Positions 49,571-58,098 of a stretch of DNA of 64,000 nucleotides are shown in pieces. The stretch spans positions 4,739,001-4,803,000 of the forward strand of contig NZ_CP069396.1 of the NCBI RefSeq assembly GCF_016887565.1. Direction: 5' to 3'. How positions within the stretch are numbered: the first letter of the stretch is position 1; each line of letters opens with the position of its first letter. The position numbers and the translations under genes were made by a program. Under the pieces are notes generated by a model. That model had not been told where the DNA came from, did no database searches, and saw nothing but the letters and a program-made list of their open reading frames with translations. The stretch is from Archangium violaceum (GTDB taxonomy: Bacteria > Myxococcota > Myxococcia > Myxococcales > Myxococcaceae).

Positions 49571-50497
49571 TCAGCCGAGCCCGGCGAGCAGCTCGGCGAG
49601 CCGCTCCGGCTGCGAGGCGAAGGGCGAGTGGCTGGCGTCCAGGGTCTTCTGCTCGAAGGGATTGCCGGGGGTGAGGGCATCCGCCTCACGGATCATCAGC
49701 TCCTGGAGGGCGGGCGCCAGGGCGCGGTCCTTCGTGCAGCGGATGTAGCTGCGCGGGATGCGGCCCCAGCGCTCGCGCGTCGCACCGACCTCGGTCGTCC
49801 AGAGCGCGAGGGGCAGGTCCGGTGTGAGGGTGAGCGCGAAGGGCAGGAAGTCACGGGAGTCGACGTCGTTGTAGTAGGCCGTGCGCAGGGCCTCCAGGTA
49901 GGCGGCATCCCCGCGCGGGTTGATCCGGACCGCCCCCAGCGTCGCGGGGTTCCCGATGAAGAGCGTCTCGCCATACCCCGTCTTCGCCTCGGGCAGGGCC
50001 CCGTAGGCACTCGGCTTCTTCAGCCGCAGGGGGCAATAGGCACTCAGATAGACCAGCCGGCCGATCAGCTCGGGGGCGAGCTCTCCCACCCGCGTGATCA
50101 CGGTCCCTCCGGCGCTGTGGCCGACCAGGAGTGGCCGGGTTCCTCCCTGAAGTGCCTTGAGCGCGTCGATCACCGCGGAGGCGCAGTCGTCCAGGGTGAT
50201 GCTGGCCTGCGGCGACGGCTCCTCGGCGAACCGCTTCCGATCGCCCGTGAGATACGAGGAGGGAAAACGGGCATTGAGGCCGTGGCCCGGCAGGTCGATC
50301 GAGACCACGCGGTGTCCCAGTCCCGAGAGGTGCCGCGCGACGCGTCCCCAGTGCAGGGCGTTGTGCCAGGCGCCGTGTACCAGCAGGAAGGTCTTGCCCG
50401 CCGGCCGTGATGCCGGCTGTGGCCCGAGTGCGTGTGCGCCGAGGGGGAGCGTGGCGGCCCCCAGCATTGTGTTCCTCAACAGGTCCCTGCGGTTCAT
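49571..50497 (-). CDS. Exported alpha/beta hydrolase, plant-esterase-like
   Basis: 308 aa. The start MNRRDLLRNTMLGAATLPLG has a twin-arginine-like signal (RRDLL plus hydrophobic stretch), so it may be exported folded. FLLVHGAWHNALHWGRV, LVGHSAGGTVITRV (nucleophile Ser) and DASHSPFASQPERLAELL (catalytic His) resemble the methyl-esterase/hydroxynitrile-lyase group. It starts 1 nt after the merR stop, in an operon with that regulator. Confidence 0.88.
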   Translation of the reverse strand: MNRRDLLRNTMLGAATLPLGAHALGPQPASRPAGKTFLLVHGAWHNALHWGRVARHLSGLGHRVVSIDLPGHGLNARFPSSYLTGDRKRFAEEPSPQASITLDDCASAVIDALKALQGGTRPLLVGHSAGGTVITRVGELAPELIGRLVYLSAYCPLRLKKPSAYGALPEAKTGYGETLFIGNPATLGAVRINPRGDAAYLEALRTAYYNDVDSRDFLPFALTLTPDLPLALWTTEVGATRERWGRIPRSYIRCTKDRALAPALQELMIREADALTPGNPFEQKTLDASHSPFASQPERLAELLAGLG

Positions 50498-50498
50498 C

Positions 50499-50852
50499 TC
50501 ATCCTCGCTTGTGCGAAGCCCCGAGCGTCTCGACGAGCCGGACGCGACGTGCCTCCAGCTCGGCGAGCTGCCGTTCGATGTCGGAGAGCTTCTCGTGGTG
50601 GGCCGCGAGGGTATGCGGGCAGATGACGTTCGACGTGCCCGTGAACATGCACGCCGGGAAGGTGGCGATCTCCTCGAGCGAGAAGCCCAGGCGGATCATC
50701 CGGACGATGTGCTGGACCCGAAGCACGACCTCGGGACCGAAATCACGATAGCCATTGCCCTGGCGGCTCGAGACGAGCAGCCCTGCCTTCTCGTAATGGC
50801 GGATCGAGCGCGCACTCGCGCCCGACAGCCTGGACAACTGCCCGATATTCAT
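50499..50852 (-). CDS. MerR-family transcriptional regulator
   Basis: 117 aa. IGQLSRLSGASARSIRHYEKAGLL is the winged-helix DNA-binding head; the coiled-coil dimer helix follows (HEKLSDIERQLAELEARRVRL). Two cysteines and a His lie in the linker (FPACMFT, VICPH), possibly for metal or redox sensing. It controls the hydrolase gene it is transcribed with, probably from the dyad upstream. Confidence 0.92.
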   Translation of the reverse strand: MNIGQLSRLSGASARSIRHYEKAGLLVSSRQGNGYRDFGPEVVLRVQHIVRMIRLGFSLEEIATFPACMFTGTSNVICPHTLAAHHEKLSDIERQLAELEARRVRLVETLGASHKRG

Positions 50853-50881
50853 CGCGGCCTCTGTCGAAGAACCCTAGCAGC

Positions 50882-50895
50882 TGACACCAGTGTCA
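50882..50895 (-). promoter_or_regulatory. MerR-type operator in its own promoter
   Basis: TGACACCAGTGTCA is a perfect 6-bp dyad; on the sense strand it begins inside TTGACA, a -35-like hexamer. MerR regulators typically bind such a dyad in the spacer or over the -35 element and twist the promoter. Confidence 0.6.
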
Positions 50896-50909
50896 AGGTC
50901 AAGGGGCGT

Positions 50910-52325
50910 CTACTTCAGGAGACCGTAGGGTTTCCATTCGAGGATCTTCAGCTCGAACCCGGCCCGTCTCTTCTCGGCGAGCCAGTCCTCAAGCGCGCGC
51001 AGCGCGGAGGCCTCGTCGTCGAAGCGCTGGCTCTCGCCATCCCGTGTCACGAGTGTGGTGCCCTTGACGATGGCCGAGGTGTATTCGGACTTTCCGCCGT
51101 ACCTGGCCAGCTCGCGCTCGAGGGGGCCTCGGCCGGGAATTCCGGTCGTGACGCGGAGGAAGTCCCCCTCGTAGCGGGCCTCGAGGCGCCGCACCTCGCG
51201 CGCGGCGGCGTCGGGACCGTCGAAGGCGAAGCGGAGCGTCGTCTTCGTTCCATTGTTGTAGCCCGCATGCACCTGCACGATGGCATCGAAGCGCTCGATC
51301 TCGAGGAACAGATCGCCACGCTTGCGCCAGAAGGTGACGCGCTCCGAGGCCTTCGTGGCCTCGAGGGCTGGCGAGGGCTCGGTCCCGAGGAACTTCTCCC
51401 CATCGTAGATGTGCACACGGAAAACGCCCGGGCGCAGCAACCACACCTCGCCGGTCTTCCGCTGTGCATAGACGACGTCCCTGGGGGTCGCACTGACGGG
51501 CGAGCGCGCCACGGTTCCAGCCACGTCGATGCCCTCGAGCTCCTCGGCCGTGGGCCTGTCCGGTTCGCGCCGCTGTCTTGGCTGTGGCGTCTCGGCGAAG
51601 ACCGGCTCGTTCCGTTCGAGATGCTCGAAGATCTGGTCGTGATGGATCTCGCCGAGATCGACATCATAGAGCCCCGGGAGGAGGAAGACGGAGGCGAGGG
51701 ACGCCGCCTCTTCACCCGAACGGCCGTTCTCGAAGTGATGCTCCGCGTGCACTTCGCCGTAGCAGGAGACGTCGTGGTCGTTCTCGTCGAGGAAGCGCAC
51801 CGAGAGGTCGCCGGCGACCACGAGGCTGTCATCGTTGTAGATGCCCTGGATGACATCGCGCACCACGAGGTCGCCGAGGACCAGGAAATTCCCCGACGTC
51901 CGGAGCCCGCGCGCGACGCAGTTGCCGACGACGACGACCGTGGAATCCGGCCCGCAGTCCTCGAGCACTCCTTCGACCTCGAGATTGCCGAGGACGACGA
52001 AGGGGCTCGTGATGTTCAGCGAGCCGGAGGCGCGTGCGTTGCCGGTGATGACCGTTGCCTCGGACACCGGCGAGTCGAGCACTTCGTCCCTGGGCTCGAG
52101 GAGCCCGCGCATCACGACGGCGGCGAAGCCGATGTCCGTGAGGGGCCCGGGGCACAGCGCCTCGGCGAGCTGCGCGGGGGAGCGCGACACGCCGTCCTTG
52201 AACACCTGTGCGAGGGATTCGACGCCGGGTCCTCCATGATGGGAGATCGCTTCGAGGACGGCTCCGTCGAGCTCGGCGAGTGTGGCTTCGGCCTTGGGAA
52301 GGAAGGTGTCTCGGTTCAGGTTCAC
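50910..52325 (-). CDS. Beta-helix (polymer-forming-like) protein with WGR-like C-terminus
   Basis: 471 aa from the GTG giving MNLNRDTFLPKAE; the longer frame starts inside the upstream terminator hairpin and is rejected. Residues ~90-200 show stacked short beta turns (VITGNARASGSLNI, VVLGNLEVEGVL, LVLGDLVVRDVI, LVVAGDLSVRFL) like bactofilin-type right-handed helices. The C-terminal ~65 residues (FDDEASALRALEDWLAEKRRAGFEL) resemble the end of WGR domains. No signal peptide. Its function is unknown; it could be an immunity or scaffold protein. Confidence 0.72.
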   Translation of the reverse strand: MNLNRDTFLPKAEATLAELDGAVLEAISHHGGPGVESLAQVFKDGVSRSPAQLAEALCPGPLTDIGFAAVVMRGLLEPRDEVLDSPVSEATVITGNARASGSLNITSPFVVLGNLEVEGVLEDCGPDSTVVVVGNCVARGLRTSGNFLVLGDLVVRDVIQGIYNDDSLVVAGDLSVRFLDENDHDVSCYGEVHAEHHFENGRSGEEAASLASVFLLPGLYDVDLGEIHHDQIFEHLERNEPVFAETPQPRQRREPDRPTAEELEGIDVAGTVARSPVSATPRDVVYAQRKTGEVWLLRPGVFRVHIYDGEKFLGTEPSPALEATKASERVTFWRKRGDLFLEIERFDAIVQVHAGYNNGTKTTLRFAFDGPDAAAREVRRLEARYEGDFLRVTTGIPGRGPLERELARYGGKSEYTSAIVKGTTLVTRDGESQRFDDEASALRALEDWLAEKRRAGFELKILEWKPYGLLK

Positions 52326-52357
52326 GGCCGATGTATACGATGCCCTGCCCGAGAAAG

Positions 52358-52389
52358 GGGCCCCCGAATGCATGAAGATTCGGGGGCCC
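52358..52389 (-). terminator. Strong hairpin after the VWA gene
   Basis: Perfect 12-bp stem GGGCCCCCGAAT / ATTCGGGGGCCC with an 8-nt loop, 7 bp after the stop of the minus-strand VWA gene, followed on that strand by CTTTCTC. Confidence 0.8.
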
Positions 52390-52395
52390 GTTGCG

Positions 52396-54177
52396 CTACG
52401 GCGCGCCGAGTCCCGTGAGGATGGACGTCAGGGAGCTCCGCAGCTCGGCCGCGGTGTTCGCACGGTAGAACTGACCCTGGCCCGCCTTCGCGATGCTCTG
52501 GAGCATGGGGCTGTGATCGCCATGGCCAATGACGAACGTCCGCACGGACTCGTTGCCGCTCCTGTCACCGCGCAGATCCGAGTGCGACAGGAAGAAGGCC
52601 ACATCATCCATGAAGTTCTTGTTGCCCACGCCCAGACCGGCCGGCCAGTTGTAGTCGGTGTAATCGCAGTCCGCCTGGGTATACGTCCCGCTGGCCGGGG
52701 GATACTTCACGGCCTGGTGGCAGTAATTGATGCCACCCACGTTCGGGTTGTGCTCGGGATCGGTCGGGTTGAACTGGACAAACGTCCCATCCGGATGTTT
52801 GGCGCCCTGGGCCTGGAGGAGCTCCATCATCCGGGTGATGGGCACCGAGTTGTCTTCATACCGGGGCGTGCCTCCGGCCACCAGGATGACGGCGCTGCGC
52901 TGGCCATCGAAGCAGATGGACTTGTCGTTGCCCTCTCCCTCCCAGGGCTGGCCCGGCAGGGAGGTCTCGCTCAGGGGATCGACATAGGGGGCCTTGAGCC
53001 ACTCGTCGGGAGCGGCGGCCCAGGTCGCACCCGGCTGGCCCGTGTAGGGATTGTCATACGTGCCACCGGAGCAGCACCCCGGCCAGCCCCAACCCGGCGC
53101 GATGGGTTGAGCGAACCAGCTCCCCCAGCGGTTGTCCTGCACCTGGGAGGAGAAGTAGGCGCCCAGGCCGAACAACGCCTCACCGACGTTGCGGTCCTGA
53201 TTGCGGAACTGGATCTGATTGACGGCATGCTTCAAGGCGGCGCGGTCGAGCGCCGTCTCGTCGATGGTGGGGGAGGACTTGTCGCAGCTCGGGCTCATCC
53301 CCTTGATGATGCTTGGCGGATCGAACCAACCCTGATCCCTCCCGAGGGTGGCCACCCCCAAGCGCGCGTTGGAGGCCTGGGCGATGGCCTCCTTGATGGC
53401 CTTGCGTGCCGCCACGAACTTGGGTGGACGCAGGTTGAGGATGCGGCCATTGATGACCCACTTGCGGAACGCCTCGGGGGGAAGCGGCGGGTCGCCAGGA
53501 TTCTGCGTCGGGCCGTCGAGCCCGGGCTCGGTCAGCGCGGAGACCACCGGGCCGCGCCACCATCCCTTCGTCTCCAGACACGTCATGCATTCCTGCATGA
53601 TGGGAGAGTCGTAGTAAGCGCTCTTCCAATTGACGACGGTGTAGCAGGCGCTGAACGTGTCGCCGTTGGGGGCCAGCGCGTTGAAGAAGCTGGAGAGGGA
53701 GAAGGGGTACTCCTCCGACTGCCAGGCCAGACGCCGTCCCCGTGAATGATAGAACTTGTCTGGCTCGAAGAACTTCGACGCCAGGTCGGGATCCTCATCG
53801 TAGATGACGGAGCCATTCTTCGCCGGATCGGGGCTGTTCTTGTCGAACCAGCTCATCGCGGAGACCAACGCCGGGTCCGAGCAGCCCGTGTTGATGTTGT
53901 GTCCGGCGGGCCCGTCTCCGCCGAGATCTCCGGGGGCGGGCTCCTCGGGAATGGGTTGGTAGCCGGGCGTGAAGGCTTCGGGGAGGTACTCGGAGTACTC
54001 CTGCATGGACGCGTTGTTGTCCACCAGGAACATGACATTGGAGGGAGACCCTTCCGCGTGACTGGCGGCGGGCAGCAGCCCCGAGACGCCAGCCGCCACG
54101 ATTCCCACCGTCAATCCCAATCCTTGTCTGGAAAAGCGCCTCGAGGAAATCATTCCTTTACAAGAATCATCGTGCAT
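52396..54177 (-). CDS. Exported VWA-domain protein, similar to the N-terminal part of PilY1
   Basis: 593 aa from MHDDSCKGMISSRRF, with GGAG 8 nt upstream. The signal sequence (LGLTVGIVAAGVSGLLPAASHA) follows an SRRFSRQ segment reminiscent of a Tat motif. The VWA fold starts at NVMFLVDNNASMQEY, where the metal site is DNNAS instead of DxSxS. It has many cysteines and aromatic residues, and ends in RTFVIGHGDHSPMLQSIAKAGQGQFYRAN, typical of PilY1-like VWA domains. The PilY1 beta-propeller is absent. Probably a surface or type IV pilus-associated adhesin part. Confidence 0.75.
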   Translation of the reverse strand: MHDDSCKGMISSRRFSRQGLGLTVGIVAAGVSGLLPAASHAEGSPSNVMFLVDNNASMQEYSEYLPEAFTPGYQPIPEEPAPGDLGGDGPAGHNINTGCSDPALVSAMSWFDKNSPDPAKNGSVIYDEDPDLASKFFEPDKFYHSRGRRLAWQSEEYPFSLSSFFNALAPNGDTFSACYTVVNWKSAYYDSPIMQECMTCLETKGWWRGPVVSALTEPGLDGPTQNPGDPPLPPEAFRKWVINGRILNLRPPKFVAARKAIKEAIAQASNARLGVATLGRDQGWFDPPSIIKGMSPSCDKSSPTIDETALDRAALKHAVNQIQFRNQDRNVGEALFGLGAYFSSQVQDNRWGSWFAQPIAPGWGWPGCCSGGTYDNPYTGQPGATWAAAPDEWLKAPYVDPLSETSLPGQPWEGEGNDKSICFDGQRSAVILVAGGTPRYEDNSVPITRMMELLQAQGAKHPDGTFVQFNPTDPEHNPNVGGINYCHQAVKYPPASGTYTQADCDYTDYNWPAGLGVGNKNFMDDVAFFLSHSDLRGDRSGNESVRTFVIGHGDHSPMLQSIAKAGQGQFYRANTAAELRSSLTSILTGLGAP

Positions 54178-54248
54178 GTCGCGGGCTCCTGCGTGTCGGG
54201 ACGCAACGGCCATGATCTCGAACGGCGTCGATGCGTGTTTATTGATAC

Positions 54249-54293
54249 ACCAAATGAGCAATCAAATCCAGGATGAAAGGGTTATCATTTGGT
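54249..54293. promoter_or_regulatory. Separated inverted repeat in a divergent promoter region
   Basis: ACCAAATGA (54249-54257) and its complement TCATTTGGT (54285-54293) are 27 bp apart in an AT-rich stretch between the VWA gene and the divergent lipoprotein gene. Possible binding half-sites or stem-loop. Confidence 0.4.
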
Positions 54294-54425
54294 GAGAATC
54301 TGGAGTCCTGGGGAGGAACACATGTGAGGCTTTTGTAGGTTCCCCCTCCCATCCACGTGGGATTCCTGAGATAGGAGAAGGCAGGGGCTCCGCGCATGTG
54401 CCGAGCCAATGACCCGAGGTTTGGA

Positions 54426-56048
54426 ATGACGTTGAAGAACTTCAAGCAGAACGCTTCACGACTCGTCTGTGCGGTCTCGCTTTCCGCCCTGATGGGGTGC
54501 GGGCCGATGGACGTCGAATCCTCTGTCGGTGTGGAGACCGGTCAGCGGGCGCTGGCGACGGTGAGCTTCCGGAGCAGCGCCACGGGAGGCGGAGTCGCGC
54601 TCAAGTCCCTTGGCCTCATCAAGCCGCCGGGAACCGCGCAGGGGGACGTGTTGCTCGCGCGGATCGTCAACCGGGACAACGTCACCGCGACCGTGACACC
54701 GCCCGCGGGCTGGACGTTGATCCGCTCGGACCAGAGTGCTTCGCAGCTCAAGGCCTGGGTCTTCTACAAGGTCGCGGGCGGCGCCGAGCCCGCCAGCTAC
54801 ACGTTCTCCATCGACCTCACGAGCAACCTCGCGGGCAGCATCGTGGCGTTCTCTGGGGCGGACCCCGTCAATCCCATCGACGCGCAGAGCGGCCAGAAGA
54901 ACGGGCTCACCGCGAGCTTCATCACGCCCGCCATCACCACCACCGCTTCCAATGGCGTGGCGGTCTGGTTCGGCTCGCAGATCTGGACGGGCTCCGCCTG
55001 CCCGGCGAGCCCCATCGTTCCTCCCTCGGGCTTCACGGAGGCGTTCGATACGTGCCTGGTCTCCTCCTCCACGGGAATCATCTATGACGCGGCGTACCTG
55101 CAACTGGGCGCCGCTGGACCGCAGCCCGCGTTCAACGGCAGCTCGCCGTACGCCAACACGAACATCGCCCAGGTCGTCGCGCTCCGTCCGGCGAGCACGC
55201 CCGGCTGCACCGTCGGAGACACGTTCTCCAGCACGGTGACGACGGTGGGGACCGTGGCGTCCACCGCCATCGTGGAGCCGTCCGGCCTGGCCGCCAGCCG
55301 CGTCACCCCGGGTGTCCTCTACGTGCACAACGAGGACACCACCGCCGTGGTCGCCATCAGCACCAGCAACGCGAGCACGGTGGGCAGCTTCACCGTCGCC
55401 AACGTGACGCCGGCGGACTGGGAGGACATCGCCACGGGTCCGTGCCCGGCCGGTCAATGCATCTACATGGGAGACATTGGCCGCATCAGCGCGAACTTCC
55501 CCACGCCTCCGTCCACCTTCGCGGTCTACCGAATGAAGGAGCCCGACATCGCGGGTGGACAGACGAGCGGCACCCTGACCGCGGAGCAGTTCCCGTTCAA
55601 GTATCCGGACACGCCGCAGAACGCCGAGTCCATCATGGTGCACCCGACGACCGGTGACATCTACGTCATCACCAAGGACGGGTCCGGGCTGAGCAAGGTG
55701 TACAAGTTCCCCCAGCCGCTGCCCGCCCCTGGGACGATGTCGACCCTGCTCTTCGTGGCGAACCTTCAGCTGCCGACGAATGGCGACACCAACTTCGCCT
55801 CCGCGACGGCCGCGGCCATCCACCCCTGCGCCAATCGCTTCCTGCTCAGGACCTACCGCAAGGTCTACGAGTACCGCGCGCCGGCCGGGGGCGCCTTCGA
55901 GACGGCCTTCGCGGCCACCCCCGTCTCCCTGACGGACACCGTGGAAGGGCAGGGTGAGGCGATCGAGTACGAGGCCAACGGCGCGGGCTACTTCACGATG
56001 AGCGAGAGCCCCTCGCCCTTCAAGCTGAAGTACGTCAGCCGACAGTAG
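54426..56048 (+). CDS. Large lipoprotein with beta-sandwich and propeller-like halves
   Basis: 540 aa from MTLKNFKQNASRL, with GAGG upstream. A lipoprotein signal (LSALMGCGPM). Residues ~35-235 look like a jelly-roll (PPAGWTLIRSDQSASQLKAWVFYKVAGG), a module often found in secreted proteins. Residues ~245-540 contain repeated blades with SGLAASRVTPGVLYVHNEDT, ADWEDIATGPC, NAESIMVHPTTGDIYVITKDG and GQGEAIEYEANGAGYFTMSE, resembling phytase/esterase-like propellers. Likely on the cell surface. The enzymatic role is uncertain. Confidence 0.75.
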   Translation: MTLKNFKQNASRLVCAVSLSALMGCGPMDVESSVGVETGQRALATVSFRSSATGGGVALKSLGLIKPPGTAQGDVLLARIVNRDNVTATVTPPAGWTLIRSDQSASQLKAWVFYKVAGGAEPASYTFSIDLTSNLAGSIVAFSGADPVNPIDAQSGQKNGLTASFITPAITTTASNGVAVWFGSQIWTGSACPASPIVPPSGFTEAFDTCLVSSSTGIIYDAAYLQLGAAGPQPAFNGSSPYANTNIAQVVALRPASTPGCTVGDTFSSTVTTVGTVASTAIVEPSGLAASRVTPGVLYVHNEDTTAVVAISTSNASTVGSFTVANVTPADWEDIATGPCPAGQCIYMGDIGRISANFPTPPSTFAVYRMKEPDIAGGQTSGTLTAEQFPFKYPDTPQNAESIMVHPTTGDIYVITKDGSGLSKVYKFPQPLPAPGTMSTLLFVANLQLPTNGDTNFASATAAAIHPCANRFLLRTYRKVYEYRAPAGGAFETAFAATPVSLTDTVEGQGEAIEYEANGAGYFTMSESPSPFKLKYVSRQ

Positions 56049-56168
56049 TCTGGCCGCGACCCCGTCGGGCCGCTCGGGGGCGACCGGGCTTTATCTTCTT
56101 CACGCAACTTGGAAAATCATCTCCCGATAACCCCTGTGTAAGTCCCTTCCTACACGAGGTTCGTTGCC

Positions 56169-56852
56169 ATGGTCGCTCCCATCTCCTCGAGCCGCACGAC
56201 GGCGCTGACGACTGCCCGGACCGCGATGCCCACCGTGAAGGAGGGCTCCCGTGGCCCCGCGGTGAGCGAGCTCCAGACCCTGCTGAAGAGCAAGGGCTTC
56301 AACCCCGGTGCGGCGGATGGCGTCTTCGGCCCCAAGACGAAGGCGGCGGTGCTGGCCTTCCAGCGCTCCCAGGGCATCGCGGCGGACGGCATCGTCGGTC
56401 CCCAGACGTGGGGCCGGCTGAAGGGCGCCAGCGGTCCGGCTCCGACCCCGAGCCCGGGCGGGCGCGGCACGGCCGATGCCTTCGTGAAGAAGGCGCTCGC
56501 GCAGGACGGCGACCGCTACGTCTTCGGCGCCGAGACCAACCTGAACGATCCCAACCCCAAGGCCTTCGACTGCTCGGAGCTGGTGCAGTGGGCGGCGCAC
56601 CAGGTGGGCGTCTCCATTCCCGATGGGACGATGAACCAGCTGCCGCACATCCAGCGGGCGGGCAAGGCGATCTCCGTCGACGAGGCGCTGCGCACCAAGG
56701 GCGCGCTGCTGTTCCGGCCGGGCCACGTCGCCATCAGCCTGGGCGACGGGCGCACCATCGAGGCCAAGGGCTCCAAGTACGGCGTGGGCATCTTCAGCGC
56801 CCACGGCCGCGGGTGGACGGCGGGCGGTCTCATCCCAGGCATGAAGTATTGA
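56169..56852 (+). CDS. Peptidoglycan-binding NlpC/P60 hydrolase
   Basis: 227 aa. A PG_binding_1 domain (residues 22-88, GSRGPAVSELQTLLKSKGF, GVFGPKTKAAVLAFQRSQG) and a proline-rich linker precede an NlpC/P60 domain with Cys in KAFDCSELVQWAA and His in RPGHVAISLGDG. No obvious signal peptide, so it may be released by lysis or another route. Probably a D,L-endopeptidase acting on peptidoglycan stem peptides, possibly used against prey. Confidence 0.88.
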   Translation: MVAPISSSRTTALTTARTAMPTVKEGSRGPAVSELQTLLKSKGFNPGAADGVFGPKTKAAVLAFQRSQGIAADGIVGPQTWGRLKGASGPAPTPSPGGRGTADAFVKKALAQDGDRYVFGAETNLNDPNPKAFDCSELVQWAAHQVGVSIPDGTMNQLPHIQRAGKAISVDEALRTKGALLFRPGHVAISLGDGRTIEAKGSKYGVGIFSAHGRGWTAGGLIPGMKY

Positions 56853-56903
56853 GCGAGGGAGTCTCCGTCACCGGAGGAGGACCTTCCGAGCGCGCTTCGG
56901 ACG

Positions 56904-56928
56904 AACTGGTCTGACTGTCAGACCAGTT
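56904..56928. promoter_or_regulatory. 25-bp palindrome between convergent genes
   Basis: AACTGGTCTGAC, T, then its perfect complement GTCAGACCAGTT. It contains TGGT...ACCA as in GntR/FadR-type operators, but no gene starts here. It could be an intrinsic terminator stem without a T-tract, an orphan operator, or a junction mark at the edge of the accessory block. Confidence 0.55.
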
Positions 56929-56993
56929 GCTCTCGAGCGCGCCCGGGACCTCCCCCCTGCTTGATGCTCGCGCTCCCGACTCCAGGGCCTCGT

Positions 56994-57962
56994 TCAGGCT
57001 CCGTGGACCGAGGCCTGAAGCGCCTGGACCGGCTGCTCCTGCGTCCTTCCCAGGTCGATGTACGTCCGCATCATCAGGCGGGTCTGGGCCCCGACCTTGG
57101 TGAAGTGGACCCGCAGGTAGGTCTCCAGGTCGATGGGTGCGACCCGGGAGGCGACGGCGAGCAGCACCTTGAAGAAGGCCGGGCGGAGGAGTGGGAGGAC
57201 GGCGGAGGCGCTCGTCCGTGTGTGCCGGGCCGCGATCTGGACCGCCTCCCGCGCCGCTCCCTGGAGCCGTTCCAGGTGCGCCCGCTCGCGGAACCGATCG
57301 AAGCTCCATCCCGCCGATTCCAGCTCGTTGATGAAGACGGTCAGTACCGCGGTGGGAATCGCCGCGGCCCGTGCCACGTCCTCGCTGCGGCTGGCCGGGT
57401 ACCCACCGGCCCGCAGGGGGCGGAGGACTCCCTGGAGGCGCTCCGGGGGCCCGCTGAACAGGCCTCGCGACATCGGTGGCATCCAGAAGGCCGTGCCGGG
57501 TCCCTCCAACGGATCCCCGGGCTTCAGTGGCGCATGGAAGCTGAGGAAGGGAATCATCCCGGAGACGAGCCGCTCCTCGGGAACCCATTGCAGCAGCCAG
57601 TCCCGGTCGTCCAGCGCGGGCTGGAGCATGACCCAGGTGGCGTCCCCCGTGGCCCGGGCGAGCTCTCCCACCCAGTTCCCGTCACGCAGCGCCGTCGAGG
57701 AGACGCAGAGCCAGACCTGATCCCACCGCTCGGCCGCGACCTCCCGGGCCGAGACGCGCACGCCGAACCCGGAGAACAGGACCGGCCTGGGCCGCCGTGA
57801 GAACAGGCCGAGCTCGTACAGCGGGTAGCCTCGCCGGGCCTCCTCCGCGTACTTCTCCTTGACCAGGAAGGACAGCTCGCAGCCGGCCGCCTGGAGGTAC
57901 TTCCCAAACACCTGGCCGACCGCACCTGCACCGACCAACAGGACTCGGGGGGCTCCGCTCAT
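56994..57962 (-). CDS. Ketopantoate reductase-like oxidoreductase
   Basis: 322 aa from [20 protein letters not shown], a Rossmann nucleotide-binding start; AGAGGA precedes the ATG. The N-terminal domain runs to ~170 ([15 protein letters not shown]), the C-terminal helical domain to the end, the PanE/ApbA layout. The usual PanE lysine and Asn positions are not obvious, so the substrate may be another 2-keto acid or the protein may not be catalytic. It diverges from ribE. Confidence 0.72.
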   Translation of the reverse strand: MSGAPRVLLVGAGAVGQVFGKYLQAAGCELSFLVKEKYAEEARRGYPLYELGLFSRRPRPVLFSGFGVRVSAREVAAERWDQVWLCVSSTALRDGNWVGELARATGDATWVMLQPALDDRDWLLQWVPEERLVSGMIPFLSFHAPLKPGDPLEGPGTAFWMPPMSRGLFSGPPERLQGVLRPLRAGGYPASRSEDVARAAAIPTAVLTVFINELESAGWSFDRFRERAHLERLQGAAREAVQIAARHTRTSASAVLPLLRPAFFKVLLAVASRVAPIDLETYLRVHFTKVGAQTRLMMRTYIDLGRTQEQPVQALQASVHGA

Positions 57963-58098
57963 GGGCGGTCCTCTTACCCCAAGAGAATCGTCCCGGGGCC
58001 CGGGATGATGGCTCCGGTGAGCCTGCCTGCCGGGCAGGGGAGGTGGATGGACGCGGCGGCGGATCCCCGGCCCCGAATCCGTTATAAGCGTGCCCGAA

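Noticed and set aside
52326-52373. Upstream start for the beta-helix protein (16 extra codons)
   Set aside because: These codons overlap the 12-bp terminator stem of the preceding gene; the GTG at 52325 is more credible.
57963-58098. Possible FMN riboswitch before ribE
   Set aside because: I looked for the conserved RFN-element segments in the 136-bp leader and did not see them, only a short GC-rich dyad (CCTGCC/GGCAGG).
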